Assembly (NCBI RefSeq): GCF_002305855.1
Contig: NZ_CP022163.1
Span: 6,634,292-6,698,291, forward strand
Source of the DNA: Melittangium boletus DSM 14713
GTDB lineage: Bacteria; Myxococcota; Myxococcia; Myxococcales; Myxococcaceae
Length of the DNA stretch: 64,000 bases
Direction of reading: 5' to 3'
The notes under the pieces were generated by a model. It did no database searches. It was not told the DNA's origin and was given only the letters and a program-made list of their open reading frames with translations. Below are positions 27,052-36,394 of the stretch, piece after piece (position 1 is the stretch's first letter; each line of letters starts with the position of its first letter). The position numbers were made by a program, and so were the translations under genes.

Positions 27052-27124
27052 TGGGCCCTCCTGGATTCGAACCAGGGACCAATCGGTTATGAGCCGACAG
27101 CTCTAACCGCTGAGCTAAGGGCCC
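27052..27124 (-). tRNA. tRNA-Ile2, anticodon CAU (lysidine type)
   Basis: A 73-base cloverleaf without encoded CCA. Acceptor GGGCCCT/AGGGCCC, D arm GCTC/GAGC with loop AGCGGTTA, anticodon stem GTCGG/CCGAT around CTCATAA, T arm CCTGG/CCAGG around TTCGAAT. The anticodon is CAU, but acceptor and loop sequences match the minor isoleucine tRNA (as E. coli ileX), not initiator or elongator Met. The CAU needs TilS-made lysidine to read AUA, a very rare codon in this genome. Confidence 0.9.
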
Positions 27125-27220
27125 TCGAGTCCTCGCGGCACGGGGATGACTCTCCGTGTCACTCCGGGAATTAGCGCGCGCCTCGCGCGGGCGCAAGGGG
27201 GAGCGCTCTCCGGACGTTCC

Positions 27221-27514
27221 TCAGCGCTTCACCCGCCAGCGGGTGCCTTCCCCCTCCACCTTCACGCCCTCGGCCCTCAGCCGCCGGGCCTGCTCCACCG
27301 CCACCGCGGGCGCGAGCGTCCCGTTCGAGCGCAGGACGCGCCACCAGGGCACGTTCTCGAGCGTCTTGAGCTCCCTGCCCACGCCCCGGGCCGCGCCCGG
27401 CCGTCCCGCGTACAGGGCCACCTGGGCATAGGAGCGCACCTCGCCCCGCGGAATCGCGCGCACGGCCCGGCGCACGGCCTCGGTGAAGTTCGGGGGCGGG
27501 GAGGGACGGGGCAT
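27221..27514 (-). CDS. Alkyltransferase-like protein (MGMT family, no acceptor Cys)
   Basis: A 97-residue protein equal to the C-terminal domain of O6-alkylguanine-DNA alkyltransferase. Motifs: FTEAVRRAVRAIPRGEVRSY, YAGRPGAARGVGREL, ENVPWWRVLRSNG. At the active site PCHRV is replaced by PWWRV, so the alkyl-accepting Cys is lost. Such ATL proteins bind alkylated guanine, flip it out and hand the lesion to nucleotide excision repair. ATG 27514 is chosen because it gives the usual ATL length and begins just before the conserved helix. It lies downstream of rpoD behind a strong terminator, so it likely has its own promoter within about 80 bases. Confidence 0.85.
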   Translation of the reverse strand: MPRPSPPPNFTEAVRRAVRAIPRGEVRSYAQVALYAGRPGAARGVGRELKTLENVPWWRVLRSNGTLAPAVAVEQARRLRAEGVKVEGEGTRWRVKR

Positions 27515-27529
27515 GGGGCACTCCACGAA

Positions 27530-27567
27530 AACAGAAGCCCCCGGTCCCTGGAAGGGAGCGGGGGCTT
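27530..27567 (-). terminator. Rho-independent terminator of the rpsU-rpoD operon
   Basis: On the minus strand a long stem (27567-27559 with 27543-27535, nine perfect pairs, and an inner TCCCT/AGGGA stem) is followed by CTGTTTTC. It lies 25 bases after the rpoD stop codon. Confidence 0.85.
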
Positions 27568-27591
27568 GAAGCTCATCCAGCTCGGGACGCC

Positions 27592-29751
<2,160 letters not shown>

Positions 29752-29840
29752 TCGAGTACTTCTCCTTAGAAAATCGGGGCCTTGGCCTGGAGCGAACCGG
29801 GCGATCTATCGCAAAGTGGAGGATTGTTACAAACGCGAAC

Positions 29841-30311
29841 TCAAACCGGTTGCATGGGTGACTTTGTTCCCAGGGGCGGGGAAGGGGTCTCCTCCTTCAC
29901 CCGCTTCTCCAGGGCCAGCAGCTCCATGCGTTGAACGAAGAGCTGTTTGGTTTCTTCCGAGAGGTCCATGGCTCCGGCTGTCTGGCTGGTCACCCGGCCG
30001 ATGTAGTCGAGCTGCTGCTTGATGCGGCGCAGCTTGATGGAGCGGCACAGCTGCAGGAAGTAGTGCTCCAGGGCGGAGCCCTGCTGGGAGGCGAGCTGGC
30101 GCATGGCGGCTTCCACGGCGCGCTTGAGGGTGTCGTGGGCCTCGAAGAGGGCGTCCTCGGCGCCGTGGCCGGAGGTGGCGTGGGCGAGCACCATGCGCAG
30201 GCCGGAGTGGGCCAGCTCGTCGTGGACGCGGAAGGTGTCGCGGGAGATCAGCCGGGGCTCGCGGAGGATGGCGGCCACGTACAGGGCCTCCAGGGCATCC
30301 GGGGGCTTCAC
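29841..30311 (-). CDS. dnaG: DnaG primase, C-terminal helicase-binding part (second frame)
   Basis: A 156-codon frame that overlaps the primase stop by GTGA, beginning VKPPDALEALYVAAILREPR. It has the all-helical look of the DnaB-binding C-terminal domain of primase (FRVHDELAHSGLRMVLAHA; YFLQLCRSIKLRRIKQQLDY). Reading the same frame further upstream gives RPGQPGGFQRPGAPQGRGQP, a normal Gly/Gln/Pro linker, right back to the run of C at 30411-30421. So this is very probably the real end of DnaG, reached by one extra base in that run, rather than a separate gene. It might also be translated alone by coupling. Confidence 0.75.
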   Translation of the reverse strand: MKPPDALEALYVAAILREPRLISRDTFRVHDELAHSGLRMVLAHATSGHGAEDALFEAHDTLKRAVEAAMRQLASQQGSALEHYFLQLCRSIKLRRIKQQLDYIGRVTSQTAGAMDLSEETKQLFVQRMELLALEKRVKEETPSPPLGTKSPMQPV

Positions 30312-31702
30312 CGGCGGCGCGGGGCGGGGGGCGGCCTGGGGGGGCTGGCCCCGGCCCTGGGGCGCTCCGGGGCGCTGGAACCCTCCTGGCTGACCTGGAC
30401 GGGCGGGGGTGGGGGGGGGGGCGGAGGCGCTTTAGCGCGTAAAGACGACTCCAGCTCGGCCGCGGGCAGGCCACTCCAGGCGCTCAGCGCGGAGAAGAAG
30501 GCCGAGCGCACGAGCCCCACCGGCAGTTGCGCGGACACGGGCTTGAGGCGCTCCAGCGCGGCCATCTTCTCCTCGAAGCTGGCGTCCTTTCCCTGGGGGA
30601 GGACGGTGGAGAAGACGTGATTGGTGAGGGGCCGGGCCTCGCTCAACAGGCGCTCCAGGCCCGCGGCGCCCTCGCGGCGGATGAAGACGTCGGGATCATC
30701 TCCCTCGGGCAGGAGCGCCACCTTGGCGGCCGCTCCCGCGGCGAGCAGGGGACCGGCCAGGCGCTCCACGGCGTTGAGGCCCGCCTGGTCTCCGTCCAGG
30801 AGGAGGAAGAGTTCCCGGGCCTCGGCGCGGCCGAGCACCTTGAGGTGGCCGGGGGTGAGGGCGGTGGAGCACAGCGCCACCGTGTGCTTCACCCCTTCCT
30901 GGTGCAGGGCGATGCAGTCGAAGTAACCCTCGACGAGCACGGCGGCCTTGCGGCGGCGGATCTCATCGCGCGCCTGATCCATGCCGAAGAGCGTCTCGCT
31001 CTTGTTGTAGAGCCGGGACTCGCGCGAGTTGAGGTACTTGGGCCCTTCCCCCGCGTCCACCAGCCGGGCGCCGAAGGCGATGGGGCGGCCCTCGGGTGCG
31101 CGGATGGGGACGATGAGGCGGCCGCGGAAGAAGTCGTAGTAGCCCTCGCCCTTCTGCCGCCGGGAGACGAGGCCCGCGAGCAGGCCCCATTCGATCATTC
31201 CGGCCTTGGTGAACTTGTCCGCGAGCGATGTCCACGCGGAGGGAGCCCAGCCCAGGCCGAACGCGCGGGCCGTGTCCTCGGAGATGCCGCGGCTGGCGAG
31301 GTACTCCCGGGCGCGGCGTCCCTCCTCGTCCCACAGGAGCGAGCGGAAGTGCTCGGCGGCCAGGTCCGTGGCTTCCTTGAGCTGTTGCCGCTCGCGGGCG
31401 CTGGGGTCCTGCGCGGCCTCCAGGTCCACGCCCACCTCGCGGGCGAGGTCGCGGATGGCGTCGATGAAGGTCTTGCCCAGGTAGCGCTGGACGAAGGACA
31501 CCGCGTCGCCGCTGGCCCGGCAGCCATGGCAGAAATAGAAGCGCTTCTCCGGGACGACGTAGAAGGAGGGCGTCTTCTCCTGGTGGAAGGGACAGCGGCC
31601 CTTGAACTCGCGCCCGGCCTTCTTGAGCTCCACGTAGCGCGAGACGAGGTTCACCAGGTCCACCCGATCGAGGACCTCCTGGATTTTATGCTCGGGGATC
31701 AC
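30308..31702 (-). CDS. dnaG: DnaG primase, zinc and polymerase domains (first frame)
   Basis: A 464-residue frame carrying the CHC2 zinc finger (CPFHQEKTPSFYV and FYFCHGC, about residues 35-62), the RNA polymerase core (LIVPIRAPEGRPIAFGAR, GPKYLNSRES) and the TOPRIM part (AVLVEGYFDCIALHQEG, LLLDGDQAG). It makes RNA primers for replication. GTG 31702 is chosen because VIPEHKIQEVLDRVDLV is the family's usual start. At a run of C the frame turns to PPPPPPPPPVQVSQEGSSAP and an unlike tail ending PRRR, whereas the linker and C-terminal domain continue in the neighbouring frame. The protein as read lacks its helicase-binding domain. Confidence 0.93.
   Translation of the reverse strand: MIPEHKIQEVLDRVDLVNLVSRYVELKKAGREFKGRCPFHQEKTPSFYVVPEKRFYFCHGCRASGDAVSFVQRYLGKTFIDAIRDLAREVGVDLEAAQDPSARERQQLKEATDLAAEHFRSLLWDEEGRRAREYLASRGISEDTARAFGLGWAPSAWTSLADKFTKAGMIEWGLLAGLVSRRQKGEGYYDFFRGRLIVPIRAPEGRPIAFGARLVDAGEGPKYLNSRESRLYNKSETLFGMDQARDEIRRRKAAVLVEGYFDCIALHQEGVKHTVALCSTALTPGHLKVLGRAEARELFLLLDGDQAGLNAVERLAGPLLAAGAAAKVALLPEGDDPDVFIRREGAAGLERLLSEARPLTNHVFSTVLPQGKDASFEEKMAALERLKPVSAQLPVGLVRSAFFSALSAWSGLPAAELESSLRAKAPPPPPPPPPVQVSQEGSSAPERPRAGASPPRPPPAPRRR
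30411..30421 (-). repeat. Run of eleven C in dnaG (coding strand)
   Basis: Bases 30411-30421 are all G on the plus strand, C on the coding strand, and lie in the Pro-rich linker of dnaG. Twelve (or nine) C would join the two dnaG frames. Such a run is a hotspot for sequencing error, replication slippage and polymerase slippage. Confidence 0.95.
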
Positions 31703-31964
31703 GTGGCCCACCCCTGGCGTGCGGTAGGAGCGGCCCGCCGTGGTCCGCACACCGACCCCCATGGACGAGTATGGGGCAAACCCCTGACACGCGAGGAGGC
31801 GCGAGAAGGGGGAGCCGAGAATGCCCGGCGAGGGTGGGGAATGTGCGGAGGGAGGGCCATGTCGGCGCGTCGGAAGACGACCGGCATACCCTTAATGGCC
31901 GATCAGTGGCCGGGCAAGTTCAAGACCCGCCCGGCACCGCGTCGAGGCCAGGGAATGAACGGAC

Positions 31965-32423
31965 TCAGGACAGCTTGGACAGCTGGCTCTTCACTTCCTC
32001 GGAGATGACGCGGCCCTCGGCCCGGCCCTGCAGCTTGGGGGTGAGCAGCTTCATCACGGCGCCCATGTCCTTGGCGCTCTTGGCCCCCGCGGCGCTGATG
32101 GCGGCCTGGACCTCGGCGCGCAGCTCGTCGGCGGTCAACTGCTGGGGCAGGTAGGCCTGCAGGACGGCGATTTCCTTCTCTTCCGCCTCGGCCCGGTCGG
32201 CGTGGCCTCCGGCCTTGAACTGCTCGATCGAGTCGCGGCGCTGCTTGATGAGGGTGCCGATCACCTGAAGGACGCCGGCATCGTCGAGGGCGCTGGCCCC
32301 GGGCTCGACTTCCTTGTACTTGACGGCGCTCTTGAGCATCCGCAGGACGCTGAGCTTGAGCTCTTGCTTCGACCGCATCGCGTCCTTGAGGTCGGCGTCG
32401 ATTCGCTCCTTGAGGGTGGCCAT
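31965..32423 (-). CDS. yqeY: GatB/YqeY domain protein
   Basis: A 152-residue helical protein. MATLKERIDADLKDAMRSK, LSVLRMLKSAVKYKEVE and MGAVMKLLTPKLQGRAEGR are the YqeY signature. The domain is shared with the tail of the GatB amidotransferase, which binds tRNA, but free-standing YqeY has no settled function. GGAG lies about seven bases before ATG 32423. It lies between rpsU and dnaG, a position seen in many bacteria, with a 262-base gap to dnaG in which no gene was found. Confidence 0.95.
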   Translation of the reverse strand: MATLKERIDADLKDAMRSKQELKLSVLRMLKSAVKYKEVEPGASALDDAGVLQVIGTLIKQRRDSIEQFKAGGHADRAEAEEKEIAVLQAYLPQQLTADELRAEVQAAISAAGAKSAKDMGAVMKLLTPKLQGRAEGRVISEEVKSQLSKLS

Positions 32424-32463
32424 ACAGGTCTCCAGGCGTAGGGGGTTGAGGCGAGGGTGCTGA

Positions 32464-32504
32464 AAAGACGAAAGCCAGGGCGCTCGACTGACGCGGCCCT
32501 GGCT
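32464..32504 (-). terminator. Terminator or attenuator between rpsU and yqeY
   Basis: On the minus strand a perfect nine-pair stem (32504-32496 with 32481-32473) and 14-base loop is followed by TTCGTCTTTT. It begins 17 bases after the rpsU stop. In E. coli a partial terminator at the equivalent place lets rpsU be made in excess over dnaG and rpoD. Confidence 0.75.
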
Positions 32505-32520
32505 CCCGGCGATGCGGCGG

Positions 32521-32715
32521 CTAGTACGTCTTGCGCGCCTTCTTCACCGCGCGCTTCTTGGCCGCGAGAGCCTTCTTCTTCCGCTTCACGGAAGGCTTCT
32601 CGTAGTGCTCGCGCTTGCGGATCTCGGAGAGGATTCCTGCCTTCTCGGTGGCCTTCTTGAAGCGCTTGAGAGCGCTCTCGATGGACTCGCCGTCCTTGAC
32701 TCGAATGCCGGGCAT
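32521..32715 (-). CDS. rpsU: 30S ribosomal protein S21
   Basis: A 64-residue very basic protein: PGIRVKDGESIESALKRFKK, ILSEIRKREHYEKPSVKRKK, then a Lys/Arg/Ala tail. It is a small-subunit protein placed near the 3' end of 16S rRNA, which helps base-pairing with the ribosome site of messages. Its own ribosome site is a near-perfect AAGGAGGTGA, five bases before ATG 32715, fitting high expression. It is first in the rpsU-yqeY-dnaG-rpoD operon. The promoter must lie within about 120 bases; TTGCGT and CATATC 17 bases apart are a weak candidate. Confidence 0.97.
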   Translation of the reverse strand: MPGIRVKDGESIESALKRFKKATEKAGILSEIRKREHYEKPSVKRKKKALAAKKRAVKKARKTY

Positions 32716-32834
32716 ATCAGTCACCTCCTTCCGTATGCGTGGGAATGTAGGGGGCGCCGATATGACGCAGCGGCCGTGAAAACGCAAGGACGCCCTCGGA
32801 AAAGGATGGGGCGCGTGCGCTAAAGTGCATCCCC

Positions 32835-34427
32835 ATGAGTCCCACCCTGTTGTTGCTCCTCCTCCTGACGGCCAGCCCGAGCGGCGGTCAGGGGACGGCG
32901 GGTTGCTGGACGGCCTGTCAGCGCCACGTGCGCGAGCAGGCCCTGCGTGCCCGGGTCTGCCCCCTCTGCATCACCGCGGGCCGGGGGGACGCCTGGATGG
33001 AGGAGTTGTCCAAGGCGAAATCCGATCCGGGCGCCCAGGCCGCGTTGCGCTCGGCCCTGAAGGATCAGGATTGGCGGGTGCGCTGGGGGGCGCTGCGGGT
33101 CCAGGCCAAGGCGCAGGGTCTGACCGAGCCCCGGGTCCTGGCGGACTGGTTGGCCGAGGTCCCCGCCCAGGACGAGGTGCTCGCCTGTGTGACCGCGGCG
33201 CGGGCGGCGGCCCTGTCGGACAAGTCCACCGCTCCCTATCTAAAGGATGCGGGAGCCCGGGGACCCGAGGCCGCCGCGCGCGTCTGGAACCGCCGGGAGG
33301 CCGTCCGCCAGGAGCTGGAACTGGAGGTGTACTCCGAGGACCCTTCTCTCCGGGGCGAGGCGCTGCTGCACCTGTCCACCTTCCTCGGGCGGACCCCGGC
33401 CCGGGTCCTTCTGACGGCCATGGCCCAGCGCCCCGATTCGGCCGATGCCGCCGCCGCCGCCGCGCTCCTGTGGGTCGCGGACAAACGAGGCCCCTCCGTG
33501 GGCCGCATGCTGCTCCTGGAGGCCCAGCCCCCGGATCAGCCCCTCATCAACCGCCTCTTCGCCATCTACTCCCAGCAGCTCGAGGGGTTGCAGAAGGGGC
33601 TGGCCTCCGTGGACGTCACCGAGCGGCGCGGCACCGTGCAGTCCCTGCGTCATTATGGTCCGCTCGCGCGGCGCGAGCTGGAGCGCGCCCTGACGGACGC
33701 GGATGTCTCCGTGCGCCGGTTGGCGGCCCGGGGGCTCGCCGAGTCCGAGGGGCTCTCGCTCGCGGAGGCCGCGGGCCAGCGGATTCGCGCGGACTCGGCG
33801 GACCGCGCCAGCCGGAAGGTCTGGATGGAGGCCGCCTCGGGGGGCAAGGGGTGTGAGGACTTCCTCCTGGCGGTGGCCCGTGACGAGCGCCTGGACGCGA
33901 TCTCCCGGGGCGACGCGGTGGCCTGGCTCGTCGACTGTGACGAGGGCGGCCAGAAGCGTTTCGAGACACTGTCTCCCTTCCTGCGGGATTCCCAGGCGCC
34001 GGTGCGCGCCGGCGCGGTGCGGGCCCTGGCCGTCCCTCGCTCCCGGCTGGGGGATGAGGCCGTCGCCGCCGCGCTCGATGACGCCGCCCCCGAGGTCGTG
34101 GTCGCGGCCCTCTCCGTGGTGGGACAGCAGCGCCAGAAGGATCAGGCGGACACCGTGGTGGCCCTGCTCGAGTCCCCGTCGTCCGAGGTGCGCGAGGCCG
34201 CCGCCCGCACCCTGGAACGGCTCGGCCGGACCCAGGACGTCAAGCCGCTCGCCCGCCTCCTCAAGGAGGATTCCGTGGCCGCCGTCCGGGTGGCCGCCGC
34301 GGAAGCCCTGGGCGTGCTGGGGGGACCCTTCGCGGCGTCCGCGCTCAGTCAGGCCCTGAAGGATCCCGACGCCCACGTCCAACATGTCGCGCGGCGCAAC
34401 CTGGGACGCCTGGGCTTCTCCCCCTGA
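32835..34427 (+). CDS. Exported HEAT-repeat protein with four-Cys N-terminus
   Basis: A 530-residue protein with a short signal peptide (SPTLLLLLLLTASPSGG) and then CWTAC and CPLC 17 residues apart, a possible metal or disulfide site. The rest is HEAT-type repeats: LKDQDWRVRWGALRVQAKA, LTDADVSVRRLAARGLAES, LDDAAPEVVVAALSVVGQQ, LKEDSVAAVRVAAAEALGVL, LKDPDAHVQHVARRNLGRL. Such solenoids bind partner proteins. There is no ribosome site before ATG 32835, but TAAAGT at 32821-32826 is placed so that transcription could begin at or next to the ATG, so a leaderless message is possible. It is divergent from rpsU. The role is unknown. Confidence 0.75.
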   Translation: MSPTLLLLLLLTASPSGGQGTAGCWTACQRHVREQALRARVCPLCITAGRGDAWMEELSKAKSDPGAQAALRSALKDQDWRVRWGALRVQAKAQGLTEPRVLADWLAEVPAQDEVLACVTAARAAALSDKSTAPYLKDAGARGPEAAARVWNRREAVRQELELEVYSEDPSLRGEALLHLSTFLGRTPARVLLTAMAQRPDSADAAAAAALLWVADKRGPSVGRMLLLEAQPPDQPLINRLFAIYSQQLEGLQKGLASVDVTERRGTVQSLRHYGPLARRELERALTDADVSVRRLAARGLAESEGLSLAEAAGQRIRADSADRASRKVWMEAASGGKGCEDFLLAVARDERLDAISRGDAVAWLVDCDEGGQKRFETLSPFLRDSQAPVRAGAVRALAVPRSRLGDEAVAAALDDAAPEVVVAALSVVGQQRQKDQADTVVALLESPSSEVREAAARTLERLGRTQDVKPLARLLKEDSVAAVRVAAAEALGVLGGPFAASALSQALKDPDAHVQHVARRNLGRLGFSP

Positions 34428-34487
34428 CGTCTCCCCTTGCGGGGCGGAGGGGTACGTCAGTAGGCTTTGAGGTCAGGAGAGGTGCGA

Positions 34488-35408
34488 ATGAAGATTACAC
34501 GAGCCATCGTCGTCGAGCCGAAGGCAGCCGGGCGTCGCAAGCTGACGGACGGTCTGGAGCGCGCGGGTCTCACGGTTCAGGCCACGGCGGAGTGGGAGCC
34601 CGCATCGGCCCGGGCGCAGCTGGTGGTGCTGGGACCCTCGGTGGAGCAGCCCGCGCGGGTGGCTCGTGGTGTGCGGGAGCAACTGCCGCAGGCGCTCGTG
34701 TTGGCGGCTCAGCAGACGCCCGGCCGGGCGGGGTTCGCGGATGGCGTCCTGCCCCTGCCCGTGTCCGCGAGGGATCTCCAGGTGCGCCTGCCGGAGTTGG
34801 TGAAGTTGCGGTCGCTCGGCCGGGGCACGCCCCCGCGCAAGGCCCGGATCGCTCCCTCCCCCGAGCCGGTGCGGGGTGCGTCGGACGGGCTGTTGGATCC
34901 CTTCACCCAGTTCTATGTCTTCTCGCACTTCAAGGACTTCGTCTTCGTCGAGGTGAAGCGCTCACGGCGCTACGGCCTGCCCCTGGCGCTCGCGCTGGTG
35001 GCCTTCGATGCGCTGCCCGTGCAGGCGGACCGCGAGCTGCGGGAGCAACTCTACGGAGGCCTGGCGCTCGCCATCCGCCGCGCGCTGCGCGACACGGACT
35101 TCCCCGTGCAGTACTCGGCGGATCGCGTGCTGCTGCTCCTGCCGCACACGGACCTGGCCGGAGCCCACACCGTGTCACGCCGCGTGTGCGAGCGCGTGGC
35201 CCGCTCGAGCCTCTCCTTCGATGAGCAGGTGCTGCGGCCCACCGTGTCCGTGGGGCTGGCGGCGCTCTCCCCGGGAGGCGAGGGGTCGTTCTCGGATCTC
35301 GTGCGTCAGGCGCAGCGCTCGCTGGAGACGGCGCGGGCGGCGGGCGGCAATCGCGTGGAAATGCTCGCCGAGACGCCGGGACTGCCGTCCGAGGACGAGC
35401 CGGGCTAG
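34488..35408 (+). CDS. Degenerate GGDEF-like protein with receiver-like N-terminus
   Basis: A 306-residue protein. ATG 34488 has AGGAGAGG upstream. The first 110 residues look like a receiver lacking its phospho-acceptor set (AIVVEPKAAGRRKLTDGLER; LVVLGPS). The C-terminal half has the layout of a diguanylate cyclase (FVFVEVKRSRRYGLPLALAL; LVRQAQRSLETARAAGGNRV) but the GGDEF place reads YSADRVLLLLPHT, so catalysis is not expected. It may sense c-di-GMP or GTP, or act by binding. It converges with a catalytically complete FHA-GGDEF gene; their stop codons share the four bases CTAG. Confidence 0.75.
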   Translation: MKITRAIVVEPKAAGRRKLTDGLERAGLTVQATAEWEPASARAQLVVLGPSVEQPARVARGVREQLPQALVLAAQQTPGRAGFADGVLPLPVSARDLQVRLPELVKLRSLGRGTPPRKARIAPSPEPVRGASDGLLDPFTQFYVFSHFKDFVFVEVKRSRRYGLPLALALVAFDALPVQADRELREQLYGGLALAIRRALRDTDFPVQYSADRVLLLLPHTDLAGAHTVSRRVCERVARSSLSFDEQVLRPTVSVGLAALSPGGEGSFSDLVRQAQRSLETARAAGGNRVEMLAETPGLPSEDEPG

Positions 35409-36319
35409 GGGCCGCTGATGGCCTTGCCGTCCACGCGGTTGCGGCCCGCGCGCTTGGCCCGGTAGAGGTACTTGTCCGCCGCGCCGATGATCTCCTCGGC
35501 CTGGGTGTAGTCCGAGTCGTGCAGCGTGGCCACGCCCAGGCTGATGGTCACCTTGATGGGCGTGCCGCTGAAGATGAAGTCCGTGCGGTCCACCGCCGCG
35601 CGGCAGCGCTCGGCGCACGAGAGCGCCTGCTCCTCGGCGGACTCGCGCAACATGAGGGCGAACTCCTCGCCGCCATAGCGCGCGAACAGATCCTCGGTGC
35701 GCACCGTGTCGCTCACCCGCTGCGCGATGCGCGTGAGCACGTAGTCTCCCGCCGGGTGCCCGTACACGTCGTTGATCTTCTTGAAGTGGTCCACGTCGAA
35801 CATCACCAGGGACAGGGCCACCCGGTGGCGCAGGCAGTAGGCGAACTCCTTGCGCATCGTCTCCATGAAGTACTTCTTGTTGTACAGGCGCGTGAGTCCG
35901 TCGCGCGTGGCCGACTCGTAGATGCTGCGCTGGTAGGCCTCCTCCAGTTGATCCTGGATGGAGAACTTGAGCACCGTGTTGGAGCCGATCTGGATCTTGT
36001 CGCCGTCATAGAGCGGCGCGGCGCTGACCTTCAGGCCATTGAGGAAGGTGCCGTTGGTGCTGCCCAGGTCCACGACCTGGAAGCGGCCATCCCCGAGCGA
36101 CACCACCTTCGCGTGCTTGCGCGAGATGCCATCATCCTCCACCTGGAACTGCGCATCCGCGCTGCGGCCCAGCACCGTCTCCGAGCGGTCCAGCTTGAAC
36201 ATCCGGCCGATGCCGGACGCCACCTTCGCGCTGATGACGATGAGGTACGCGCTCTGCTGGGGAGCGGCGGTCCCCAGCAGGTCCGAGATCGAATGGACGG
36301 CGGTCTTCTCGTCGGACAT
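35405..36319 (-). CDS. FHA-GGDEF diguanylate cyclase
   Basis: A 304-residue cytosolic protein. An FHA domain (about residues 25-125) has the phosphothreonine-binding set: ETVLGRSADAQ, ISRKHAKV, DLGSTNGTFLNG. A GGDEF domain follows: ATRDGLTRLYNKKYFMETM, FDVDHFKKINDVYGHPAGD, then an intact active-site loop YGGEEFALML near 215, and SLGVATL and ADKYLYRAKRAGRN. It should make c-di-GMP from two GTP under control of a Ser/Thr kinase signal read by FHA, apt for a myxobacterium with many such kinases. No RxxD inhibitory site was seen just before GGEEF. It lies downstream of the asparaginase gene with a 75-base gap. Confidence 0.92.
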   Translation of the reverse strand: MSDEKTAVHSISDLLGTAAPQQSAYLIVISAKVASGIGRMFKLDRSETVLGRSADAQFQVEDDGISRKHAKVVSLGDGRFQVVDLGSTNGTFLNGLKVSAAPLYDGDKIQIGSNTVLKFSIQDQLEEAYQRSIYESATRDGLTRLYNKKYFMETMRKEFAYCLRHRVALSLVMFDVDHFKKINDVYGHPAGDYVLTRIAQRVSDTVRTEDLFARYGGEEFALMLRESAEEQALSCAERCRAAVDRTDFIFSGTPIKVTISLGVATLHDSDYTQAEEIIGAADKYLYRAKRAGRNRVDGKAISGP

Positions 36320-36394
36320 CGTGCCCCCATCTTATGGGCCGGGCTCTGGTGCCCGCAAGCAGGCCTCGGGCCGGACACCCCCCTATGATCGCTC

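Noticed and set aside
26825..27106. A 93-codon plus-strand frame
   Set aside because: It runs through the tRNA-Ile gene and has no ribosome site or motif; the minus-strand micro-ORF has better coding bias.
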